Source: an uncultured Pseudogracilibacillus sp.
Lineage (GTDB): Bacteria > Bacillota > Bacilli > Bacillales > Amphibacillaceae
NCBI GenBank assembly: GCA_937974845.1
Contig: CALJVC010000128.1
Coordinates: 1 to 15,743 of the forward strand
Length of the DNA stretch: 15,743 bases
Direction: 5' to 3'
Numbering within the stretch: the first letter of the stretch is position 1; the number at the start of each line of letters is the position of its first letter. Shown in pieces: positions 1-5,754 of the stretch. The translations under genes were made by a program, and so were the position numbers. The notes under the pieces were generated by a model. The model searched no databases. It worked only from the letters and a program-made list of their open reading frames with translations, and had not been told where the DNA came from.

Positions 1-14
1 AAAAGGAGCCTAAA

Positions 15-785
15 ATGAAACTTATTGACTCCCATATCCATTTTGACCAGTATGACCTATCGATGAGAGAAACAATCTTGCGAGATATGGAACGGTATCA
101 TATCGAGGCTTTGATTTCTGTTTCGAAGGATATACGTTCCGCCGAGCAAAATTTGCAACTTCATAAATTTGACCCGAGAATTAAGGTTGCAGTCGGTTAT
201 CATCCTGAACAGTCTTTACCTACGAATGAAGAGCTTGAAAAACTATATACCATAATTAGAAAAAACAAAGAAACTATCGTTGGAATAGGAGAAGTAGGAT
301 TACCTTATTATTTACGCCGAAAAAATCCTAAGCTGGACCTTGCTCCTTATCTAGAAATTTTAGAAAGTTTTATCCATATCGCCAAGGAATTAGACCAACC
401 GATTATTCTTCACGCTATTTATGAAGATGCCTATCCCGTTGTCACTCTATTAAAAAAGTATCAAGTAGATCGAGCACATTTTCATTGGTTTAAAGGAGAC
501 TCGTTTACCCTTCAAACTATCTTGAAGGAAGGGTATTACGTGTCTGTGACACCAGATGTGCTATATGAAAAAGAAATCGAGGCAATCGTCTCTCAAACAC
601 CTCTGGAGCAACTTTTTGTAGAGACTGATGGCCCTTGGCCGTTTAAAGGTCCTTTTACTGGTGAAGTAACCCATCCTAAAATGATGCACGAAACGGTGAG
701 AAAGATTTCCCAAATTAAAGCTCTTTCTCTTGAACAAACCTACCGACAAATCTATTATAATACAAAGCAATTTTATCGACTTTAG
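15..785 (+). CDS. TatD-family metal-dependent hydrolase
   Basis: This is a 256-residue member of the TatD/amidohydrolase family, whose characterised members are two-metal DNases with a TIM-barrel fold. Visible metal-ligand signatures are the N-terminal HxH (H7, H9 in DSHIHFD), E93 in GIGEVGLPYY, H133 in ILHA, H157 in HFHWFKG and D205 in ETDGPW, so all canonical ligands are present and the length is normal for the family. The start is well set: AAAAGGAG lies 5 nt before the ATG. The sequence diverges from housekeeping TatD (HFHWFKG instead of the usual HCFSG), so it is probably one of the TatD paralogues found in Bacillales rather than the tatD/yabD orthologue. The substrate (DNA end or other phosphoester/amide) is inferred. 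A weak hairpin (CTAGTT/AACTAG, 787-803) follows the stop. Whether anything lies upstream in the same operon cannot be seen. Confidence 0.85.
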   Translation: MKLIDSHIHFDQYDLSMRETILRDMERYHIEALISVSKDIRSAEQNLQLHKFDPRIKVAVGYHPEQSLPTNEELEKLYTIIRKNKETIVGIGEVGLPYYLRRKNPKLDLAPYLEILESFIHIAKELDQPIILHAIYEDAYPVVTLLKKYQVDRAHFHWFKGDSFTLQTILKEGYYVSVTPDVLYEKEIEAIVSQTPLEQLFVETDGPWPFKGPFTGEVTHPKMMHETVRKISQIKALSLEQTYRQIYYNTKQFYRL

Positions 786-897
786 ACTAGTTGTGTTAAC
801 TAGATATTATAAATCAAGGAAGAGACAAAGTGTCATCAAAGATGCTATTATAAATATAATGAAAAAGCATGCAATGTTCATATAAAGGAGTAGGAAA

Positions 898-1728
898 ATG
901 AAGTTAATTTCATGGAATATCGATTCATTAAATGCAGCGTTAACTAGCGATTCAAATAGAGCGAAGTTGTCGCGTGAAGTATTGGATACGATTGTCAATT
1001 ACGATGCGGATATTATCGCAATACAAGAAACAAAACTACCACAATCAGGACCGAGCAAAAAGCATCGGGAAAAGTTAGCAGATTATTTTCCAGATTATGA
1101 AATTGCCTGGAGGTCGTCGGTAGAACCGGCCCGTAAAGGCTATGCTGGAACGATGTTTTTATATAAAAATCACCTTACACCGGAAGTAAGCTATCCACGT
1201 ATCGGCGCTCCGGAACCGATGGATGATGAGGGACGAATCATCACACTAGAGTTTCCGGACTTTTATGTTACCCAAGTATACACACCCAATGCTGGAAATG
1301 AATTAGCTCGTTTAGAAGAGCGTCAAGTTTGGGATCGCAAGTATGCCGATTATTTAGCAAGTTTAGATGAGAAGAAAGTTGTCCTAGCTACAGGTGATTA
1401 TAACGTAGCCCATAAAGAAATCGACCTTGCAAATCCAAGCGGAAATAGAAACAATGCCGGGTTTACCGATGAAGAGCGGGAAGGCTTTACTAATCTTTTG
1501 GCAAGAGGTTTTACCGATACTTTCCGTCATGTACATGGAGATGTAGAAGGGGTATATACGTGGTGGGCACAAAGGGCAAGGACGAGCAAAATCAACAACA
1601 CGGGTTGGAGAATCGATTACTGGCTTGTTAGCGATCGAGTAAAAGATAAGGTGAAAAAGTCGGAGATGATCGATTCAGGGCCTAGGCAGGACCATGCACC
1701 TATCTATTTAGAAATCGATTTAGTATAA
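898..1728 (+). CDS. exoA: Exodeoxyribonuclease III / AP endonuclease (ExoA type)
   Basis: A 276-residue member of the exonuclease-endonuclease-phosphatase family that acts in base-excision repair by cutting at abasic sites and degrading 3' ends. Seen directly: N7 in SWNIDS, E44 in QETKL (metal ligand), Y128 in VYTPNAG, D167 and N169 in TGDYNVAH, D240 in WRIDYW and the terminal D265-H266 pair (RQDHAPI). All catalytic residues of the ExoIII fold are intact. The sequence matches from memory the roughly 275-residue streptococcal ExoA type (start MKLISWNIDSLNAAL, WWAQR, SKINNTGWRIDYW) better than the shorter B. subtilis ExoA, so it may be a second or alternative AP endonuclease. The ATG is preceded by AAAGGAG with 7 nt spacing. 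A possible -10 TATAAT sits at 855-860 but its -35 is poor. Transcription ends at the hairpin at 1775-1818. Confidence 0.95.
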   Translation: MKLISWNIDSLNAALTSDSNRAKLSREVLDTIVNYDADIIAIQETKLPQSGPSKKHREKLADYFPDYEIAWRSSVEPARKGYAGTMFLYKNHLTPEVSYPRIGAPEPMDDEGRIITLEFPDFYVTQVYTPNAGNELARLEERQVWDRKYADYLASLDEKKVVLATGDYNVAHKEIDLANPSGNRNNAGFTDEEREGFTNLLARGFTDTFRHVHGDVEGVYTWWAQRARTSKINNTGWRIDYWLVSDRVKDKVKKSEMIDSGPRQDHAPIYLEIDLV

Positions 1729-1774
1729 AAGATAATAAACAAACCTTTCAAGGCTTGTGCTAAAGGTAATAGGC

Positions 1775-1818
1775 AAAAAAATGAGACGGTGCCCTTTGGT
1801 TTCACCGTCTCATTTTTT
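1775..1818. terminator. Bidirectional rho-independent terminator
   Basis: A run of A precedes and a run of T follows a GC-containing stem (TGAGACGGTG / CACCGTCTCA, 11-nt loop at 1792-1802). It therefore works in both directions: it ends exoA on the plus strand and can end the convergent flavoprotein gene on the minus strand. Confidence 0.93.
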
Positions 1819-1841
1819 ACTAGTTTTAGGAGGGAGATTCA

Positions 1842-1879
1842 CAAAAAATATATAAACTAGGTTCACTATTGTAAACCTA
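1842..1879 (-). terminator. Weak hairpin downstream of the flavoprotein gene
   Basis: TAGGTT (1858-1863) and AACCTA (1874-1879) form a 6-bp stem with a 10-nt loop. Read on the minus strand it is followed by a U-rich tract (1842-1857) and could act as a first, weak terminator before the strong one at 1775-1818. Two copies of the 9-mer AGGAGGGAG (1828-1836, 1880-1888) flank it on the plus strand without any start codon after them. Confidence 0.35.
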
Positions 1880-1893
1880 AGGAGGGAGTAAAT

Positions 1894-2607
1894 TTAATTT
1901 TCTTTCACTTTGAAAAACTCTTCTCGAAGACTTTCCCGCTTATCTAACATAATATTTTCTACTGGAATCCCTTTGTTTCTTAGTAAATCAATATTTTGCT
2001 GTAAAAATTCATCGCTACCTATAAGATAAAAGATTCCTTCTCGATCTTCGGCGAGTTCTTCTACTTGTTCATAATATTTTTCCCTTGTAGGAACAAAGTC
2101 TGCTGTAAAGTTTTGTTCATCCTTTGTCGTAAATACATCGGTAAATAAGTATTGTTCCGACGAGTCGATATTTTGCGAATGGAGTTTAGGAATATGCTCT
2201 GTATTCGCAAGGTATTGTAATACCATGGGACGGAAGGTTGCAATGCCTACACCTGCGGATAAGAAATAGACAGGTTTGTTTTCACGTCGGAGGGGGACGT
2301 TATTTCTCGTTTTAAAAATTGCAACCTCGTCACCTACTTGTAATTTATCTAATCGAGCTTTATACTCGGAACAATTAGCTTTAATTCTTGTTGTAAAACC
2401 AATCGTCGCTTCATTAGGTAAGTTATTAATTGACATATGACGTACGAGACCTCGATTTGGTTTTTCTCCTTCATTAAATCCTTTAAGACCGATATGGGTA
2501 AAGGAACCTTCCACCCAAGAGAAATCCTCCGGCTTCTCTAAATAAAAGGATTTAACCTCTGGAGTCTCTGTGACTATCTTTTCTACTTTGAGCCAATCAA
2601 TTCGCAT
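1894..2607 (-). CDS. Ferredoxin-NADP reductase-like FAD oxidoreductase, Fur-regulated
   Basis: A 237-residue soluble flavoprotein of the ferredoxin reductase (FNR) superfamily. The N-terminal FAD-binding barrel carries the RxxS signature (RHMS, residues 56-59). The C-terminal nucleotide-binding half shows a glycine-rich loop GVGIATFRPM (119-128), corresponding to the GxGxxP region, and YLIGSDEF (194-201), corresponding to the usual Y-x-(C/I)-G-P strand. No Fe-S ferredoxin domain or membrane segment is attached. The start at 2607 is chosen because AAGGA lies at proper spacing and the homologous region begins there; an in-frame ATG 33 nt upstream lacks a ribosome binding site. A perfect Fur box overlaps the promoter, so it should be induced by iron limitation. 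I infer a role in reducing ferric siderophore, free flavin, or a haem-degradation partner. The exact electron acceptor is not visible. Confidence 0.8.
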   Translation of the reverse strand: MRIDWLKVEKIVTETPEVKSFYLEKPEDFSWVEGSFTHIGLKGFNEGEKPNRGLVRHMSINNLPNEATIGFTTRIKANCSEYKARLDKLQVGDEVAIFKTRNNVPLRRENKPVYFLSAGVGIATFRPMVLQYLANTEHIPKLHSQNIDSSEQYLFTDVFTTKDEQNFTADFVPTREKYYEQVEELAEDREGIFYLIGSDEFLQQNIDLLRNKGIPVENIMLDKRESLREEFFKVKEN

Positions 2608-2642
2608 CGCACATCTTCCTTTATAAATCATTTTGTACATTC

Positions 2643-2671
2643 ATTGTACTATAAATGATAATGATTATCAA
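2643..2671 (-). promoter_or_regulatory. Sigma-A promoter of the flavoprotein gene
   Basis: On the minus strand: -35 TTGATA (2666-2671), exactly 17 nt spacer, -10 TACAAT (2643-2648). The Fur box covers the inner part of the -35 and most of the spacer, a layout that blocks polymerase when Fur-Fe is bound. Confidence 0.75.
2656..2670. promoter_or_regulatory. Fur box (7-1-7)
   Basis: TGATAATGATTATCA is a perfect 7-1-7 inverted repeat identical to the minimal Fur recognition unit described for Bacillus. It lies inside the minus-strand promoter and about 32 nt upstream of the SigK-like promoter of spoVFA, so its main target is the flavoprotein gene. Confidence 0.9.
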
Positions 2672-2701
2672 TCGCAATGATATAAAAATGTAAAAAAATT
2701 C

Positions 2702-2728
2702 ACCGAAAACCTTTCTTTTCATAGTATA
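2702..2728 (+). promoter_or_regulatory. SigK-type promoter of spoVFAB
   Basis: The -10 CATAGTATA (2720-2728) matches the SigK pattern CATAnnnTA exactly, and AC(C) at 2702 lies 16 nt upstream as the short SigK -35. SigK is the late mother-cell sigma factor, which is where the DPA operon is transcribed in B. subtilis. Confidence 0.75.
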
Positions 2729-2762
2729 TATTAGTTTTATACAACGGAGGGATGAGCAAACG

Positions 2763-3626
2763 ATGAAGAAGGTAACGATTTTAGGCGGCGATCGTCGAAG
2801 TTTTTTATTAGGAAAACTACTAGAGGAAGATGGCCAGGAAGTGACTTCATATGGTTTTGAAATCTTAGAACCCGATAGGCCGATCCTACCTCTAAAAGAA
2901 GCGATAGAATCGAGTGATATTATCATTGCTCCCTTACCTTTTAGTAAAGATAATAAATATTTACACACGCCCTATACAAAGGAAAAAATAGAGCTTGCAA
3001 CATTATTTCAATATATGAAGAAAAACCAATTATTATTAGGAGGTTATATCCCGAGACAACTGCTAACCGAAGGCCGGGAAAAGGGTTTTCGTATCATCGA
3101 CTATTTTGTACGAGAGGAGTTACAATGGTTAAATGCAATCCCGACGGTTGAAGGAGCATTGCAACTAGCGATGGAAAAGCAAGATATAACCATCCATGGA
3201 TCGAAGGTGCTCGTCCTTGGTTTTGGTCGTATCGGTAAGCTTTTAGCTGACCGGCTACATCATCTGGGCGCTGAAGTAGCAATCTCTGCAAGAAAACATA
3301 GCGAGTTAGCTATCGCAAAAGCATACGGGTACGAAGCGGTTCACCTTAACGATATCGATAATTATTTAAATCGAATAGATACCCTTTTTAATACGATTCC
3401 TGCCCTAATATTAACAAAGGAAAAATTAAAGAAGATTCAATCGACTTGTTTGCTTATAGATCTGGCCTCCTATCCAGGTGGTATCGATTATGAAGCGGCG
3501 AAAGCCTTGCGCTTAGAGGCTCATTTAGCTTTAGGTCTTCCAGGGAAGCATGCTCCTTTAACAGCAGCCCGTTGTATAAGAGATACTATTTACAATATTT
3601 TATTTGACCTGGAGGTTTCAAGGTGA
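2763..3626 (+). CDS. spoVFA: Dipicolinate synthase subunit A
   Basis: A 287-residue subunit A of dipicolinate synthase (DpaA), which oxidises dihydrodipicolinate to dipicolinic acid (DPA) in the mother cell during sporulation. DPA is then moved into the forespore and gives spores heat resistance. The N-terminal part begins with a nucleotide-fold-like KVTILGGDRRS. The conserved NAIPTVEGA (124-132) precedes a Rossmann dinucleotide-binding loop VLGFGRIG (151-158), and DLASYPGGIDY and LGLPGKHAPLTA follow, all typical of SpoVFA. Length agrees with the family (about 290-300). The ribosome binding site GGAGGG sits 11-12 nt before the ATG, a little long. A nearer out-of-frame ATG at 2752 opens only a four-codon frame that ends over the true start. 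The gene overlaps spoVFB by 4 nt, indicating translational coupling. Confidence 0.96.
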   Translation: MKKVTILGGDRRSFLLGKLLEEDGQEVTSYGFEILEPDRPILPLKEAIESSDIIIAPLPFSKDNKYLHTPYTKEKIELATLFQYMKKNQLLLGGYIPRQLLTEGREKGFRIIDYFVREELQWLNAIPTVEGALQLAMEKQDITIHGSKVLVLGFGRIGKLLADRLHHLGAEVAISARKHSELAIAKAYGYEAVHLNDIDNYLNRIDTLFNTIPALILTKEKLKKIQSTCLLIDLASYPGGIDYEAAKALRLEAHLALGLPGKHAPLTAARCIRDTIYNILFDLEVSR

Positions 3627-4198
3627 AAAAACTGAGAATTGGTTTTGCTCTTACAGGGTCTTTTTGTAATTTTGATGTTGTTTTTCGGCAAATAGAAAAG
3701 TTGGCGCAGCGGGAGGACGTAGAACTATTTCCCATTATGTCCTATTCAGCCCACTCTTTTGATACACGCTTTGGTAAGGCAGATGATTGGAATAAAAAGT
3801 TAGAAGCAATAACAGGAAATAAAATCATACGTACGATTGTAGATGCTGAACCGGTTGGTCCAGAATTGAATTTTGACGTCATTGTCGTAGCTCCTTGTAC
3901 TGGTAATACGACTGCTAAGTTAGCGAATGCGATTACGGATACACCTGTTACGATGGCCTGTAAAGCCCAATTAAGAAACCAAAAGCCTATCGTTTTAGCC
4001 ATTGCAACGAACGATGGTCTTGGAGCTAATGGTAAAAATATCGGTTTATTGTTCAACATGAAAAATGTATATTTTGTCCCTTTCACGCAGGATGATCCAT
4101 CTGGGAAACCTAATTCGGTTGTAGCTGATTTTTCTTTAATTGAAAAGACGATAGAATATAGTCTGAAAGGAAAGCAACTACAGCCAGTCTTGCTTTAG
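3623..4198 (+). CDS. spoVFB: Dipicolinate synthase subunit B
   Basis: A 191-residue flavoprotein-like subunit B of dipicolinate synthase (DpaB). The N-terminus RIGFALTGSFCNFDVV and the later VVAPCTGNTTAKLANAITDTPVTMA are characteristic of the family, which shares the HFCD flavoprotein fold. It starts with GTG; GGAGG lies 7 nt upstream, and the GTGA overlap with the spoVFA stop implies coupled translation and equal subunit supply. In B. subtilis this operon continues into asd-dapG-dapA. Here it stops at a strong terminator (4216-4250), so supply of the precursor must be encoded elsewhere. Confidence 0.96.
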   Translation: MKKLRIGFALTGSFCNFDVVFRQIEKLAQREDVELFPIMSYSAHSFDTRFGKADDWNKKLEAITGNKIIRTIVDAEPVGPELNFDVIVVAPCTGNTTAKLANAITDTPVTMACKAQLRNQKPIVLAIATNDGLGANGKNIGLLFNMKNVYFVPFTQDDPSGKPNSVVADFSLIEKTIEYSLKGKQLQPVLL

Positions 4199-4215
4199 CG
4201 GAGGAATGATTGGTG

Positions 4216-4250
4216 GATTAGAGTCGTTTTTTGAACGACTCTAATCTTTG
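4216..4250 (+). terminator. Rho-independent terminator after spoVFB
   Basis: A perfect 13-bp stem GATTAGAGTCGTT / AACGACTCTAATC with a 5-nt loop, followed by a short TTTGTT tail, begins 17 nt after the spoVFB stop. Confidence 0.85.
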
Positions 4251-4383
4251 TTGATAAAATAGAAGCTTGATTATGTCCATAGAATGAAAAGGAATGTATA
4301 AGTTTGCCAAATGTGTAGTAAATGATAAAAGTGGTATGTTAAACTATAAGAAAGACAATATTTGTAGGACGGGAGTAATCGAT

Positions 4384-4833
4384 ATGAAAGTAAAAGATTT
4401 AATGACGAAGGATGTCGTTACGGTTCGAGAAGAAGATACGGTAGAAAAGTGTGCTAAAATTTTAGCTGAAAATGACTTTAGTGGCCTACCGGTAGTCGAT
4501 GAAAACGGGAAGCTCAAAGGAATGATTACCGAAGGAGACCTCATCCGGAGAAAAGCGAAGGTGCCAACTCCAGGTTATTTAGAGTTTCTTGGTGGTATTA
4601 TTTATCTTGATAATCCAAATAAGTTTTTTGACGAGGTTAAAAAAGCGATGGGCCTAATTGTTAAGGAAATGATGACAAAGGATGTTGTAACTATTGGACC
4701 GGAAGAAACGATAGAGAAGGCAGCGAACTTACTCGTAGCAAAACAAATTAAAAGGCTCCCGGTTTTGGATGAAAACGAGCAACTGATCGGGATTCTTTCA
4801 AGAAAAGATATCATGTCTCATTTATTTTCATAA
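4384..4833 (+). CDS. Two-CBS-domain protein
   Basis: A 149-residue stand-alone CBS-pair protein. The first CBS motif starts at the N-terminus (VKDLMTKDVVTVREEDTV... GLPVVDENGKLKGMITEGDLI, about residues 1-57). The second begins near residue 93 (VKEMMTKDVVTIGPEETIEKA... RLPVLDENEQLIGILSRKDIM). About 35 residues rich in aromatic and acidic positions lie between them. CBS pairs bind adenosyl nucleotides such as AMP, ATP or SAM and usually act as energy or redox sensors; no partner domain is fused here. The start is set by GGGAG 8 nt before the ATG; the frame stays open 90 nt further upstream but without a ribosome binding site. It is monocistronic, bounded by terminators on both sides. The ligand and target cannot be told from sequence. 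Confidence 0.88.
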   Translation: MKVKDLMTKDVVTVREEDTVEKCAKILAENDFSGLPVVDENGKLKGMITEGDLIRRKAKVPTPGYLEFLGGIIYLDNPNKFFDEVKKAMGLIVKEMMTKDVVTIGPEETIEKAANLLVAKQIKRLPVLDENEQLIGILSRKDIMSHLFS

Positions 4834-4844
4834 ACTAGTTTTAT

Positions 4845-4879
4845 AAAGCTGGATCGTTGAAAGACGGTACAGCTTTTTT
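4845..4879 (+). terminator. Rho-independent terminator after the CBS gene
   Basis: Stem AAAGCTG...CAGCTTT, extended with one mismatch and one G-U pair over 13 positions, with a 9-nt loop and a run of six T. It begins 12 nt after the stop codon. Confidence 0.85.
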
Positions 4880-4946
4880 AATGCCAAAAATCAAGGATAG
4901 GGAAATCATTTATGGGGATTTTTCTAGAGGGTAAGATAAATTTTTC

Positions 4947-5078
4947 GGTCGCACCACATATTTTGTTTGGCTTAATGATAGAGGAACAAGGCTCTAAGCT
5001 AGATGAATCAAAATCGTGGAAGGACGGAAACCCTCCTTCCTATACAATAAAAAAACAAACCGAACATATGGTGCGGCC
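4947..5078. other. Inverted-repeat-bounded element, possible structured RNA or MITE remnant
   Basis: Within the 392-bp stretch 4880-5271 that has no convincing gene, GGTCGCACCA (4947-4956) pairs with TGGTGCGGCC (5069-5078) with one G-U. The pairing continues imperfectly inward to GTTTG/CAAAC (4965-4969 with 5056-5060), giving about 20 pairs in 24. Inside lie two further hairpins: GCTTA..GAG / CTC..TAAGC (4970-4999) and GGAAGGA-c-GG / CC-c-TCCTTCC with an AAA loop (5018-5040). It could therefore fold into a multi-hairpin RNA closed by the outer stem. Alternatively it is a small non-autonomous element: the trinucleotide TTC flanks both ends (4944-4946, 5079-5081) like a target duplication. No promoter or terminator was recognised for it. 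The rest of 4880-5271 shows only a small hairpin (TATGTAAG/CTTACATA, 5182-5212). Confidence 0.45.
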
Positions 5079-5271
5079 TTCAAAAAAGAAATAGAAAATA
5101 AGTGCACAAATAAAAATGAATCAAGGATGTTAGAGACTATTGCCTCTTCTTTTCTTGTAAACCTGTCCTCTTCATTTCTAATATGTAAGAAATTCTCTAA
5201 TGTCCTTACATAGTTTGCACGGTTACCGTTTTTATGTAAGCCGATTTGATGAATATTAATCTTCGCTTAAC

Positions 5272-5442
5272 TTACGCTCTTAGCTTTTTCATAAATTCAT
5301 ATAAATAAATCCATAAAACGACAATTAAAACAAGGAAAAAGATAACATCTGTTAATGTCGTACTAAAAGGTTCAAACTCTCTTAAGACCATTAAAATAAC
5401 TAAAAGAGTAGTGAGTACGATTAATGCTATTTTATTAGACAT
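5272..5442 (-). CDS. Small two-helix membrane protein
   Basis: A 56-residue protein too short for usual length cut-offs. Translation gives MSNKIALIVLTTLLVILMVL, a polar stretch REFEPFSTTLTD, then VIFFLVLIVVLWIYLYEF and a basic end MKKLRA. This is two hydrophobic helices with positive charges at both termini, so a hairpin with both ends in the cytoplasm is likely. The ATG at 5442 is preceded on the minus strand by AAAGGGTG at suitable spacing, and a promoter with a 17-nt spacer lies upstream (5498-5526). These make it a credible gene. I do not recognise a family; it resembles the many short uncharacterised membrane proteins of Bacillus. No toxin hallmark or antisense partner was found. Confidence 0.7.
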   Translation of the reverse strand: MSNKIALIVLTTLLVILMVLREFEPFSTTLTDVIFFLVLIVVLWIYLYEFMKKLRA

Positions 5443-5472
5443 GCATGTTCACCCTTTCTATATAGTTATTGA

Positions 5473-5490
5473 CGAACAGTAAACTGTTCG
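5473..5490. repeat. Inverted repeat at the small-gene transcription start
   Basis: CGAACAGT-AA-ACTGTTCG is a perfect 8-bp inverted repeat just downstream of the minus-strand -10 at 5498-5503. It can be an operator for a dimeric repressor, or a 5' hairpin on the leader of the small membrane protein mRNA. On the plus strand it is followed by CTTTTTC and resembles a short terminator, but no plus-strand gene upstream needs one. Confidence 0.6.
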
Positions 5491-5497
5491 CTTTTTC

Positions 5498-5526
5498 ATT
5501 GTAATCCTATAGCGCCTCTTCTGCAA
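5498..5526 (-). promoter_or_regulatory. Sigma-A promoter of the small membrane protein gene
   Basis: Minus strand: -35 TTGCAG (5521-5526), 17-nt spacer, -10 TACAAT (5498-5503). The predicted start near 5491 leaves a leader of about 50 nt to the ATG at 5442. Confidence 0.6.
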
Positions 5527-5541
5527 TATTAGAAGGAAGAA

Positions 5542-5617
5542 GTTTTCGAAAACGTCAAAAAAATATCCAAAAAAAGTGACAAATAATAATGATTTCATTA
5601 CGATACAAGTATATAAT
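5542..5617 (+). promoter_or_regulatory. Palindromes and likely promoter region of arsB
   Basis: Between the small minus gene and arsB, the 312-bp gap 5443-5754 holds no convincing gene. This part has a 12-bp perfect palindrome GTTTTCGAAAAC (5542-5553), an inverted repeat TAATGA-TT-TCATTA (5587-5600) and a consensus -10 TATAAT (5612-5617). No good -35 is at 17 nt; the inverted repeat occupies that place, as expected for an activated or repressor-covered promoter. The following leader (5618-5754) has competing short hairpins: AAGTAT/GTACTT near 5658-5674, and TAGAAGT 5654-5660 with ACTTCTA 5702-5708. Confidence 0.4.
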
Positions 5618-5754
5618 GTCTGAGGAAAAGAAGAAAGAAAGTAGTCCTAACTTTAGAAGTATAACGTGGTACTTTATGATTACTTTGCCGATCTATAACC
5701 TACTTCTAGAAAGTTGGTATTTTCATTTAAGAGTACTAGGAAGATTGAAGTCGA

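Noticed and set aside
2752..2766. Four-codon upstream frame overlapping the spoVFA start as a regulatory uORF
   Set aside because: Its ATG is only one or two nucleotides from GGAGG, too close for efficient initiation; probably incidental.
4912..5094. 60-codon plus-strand frame in the region after the CBS gene
   Set aside because: Only a poor purine stretch precedes the ATG, the product has no recognisable character, and the frame lies across the inverted-repeat element whose folding explains the sequence better.
5182..5212. Hairpin TATGTAAG/CTTACATA as terminator of the small minus-strand gene
   Set aside because: No T run follows on the minus strand, the loop is 15 nt and the stem is AT-rich; it may be chance.
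5272..5490. Type I toxin-antitoxin interpretation of the small membrane protein
   Set aside because: It has two helices, not one, and no overlapping antisense RNA promoter was recognised on the plus strand.
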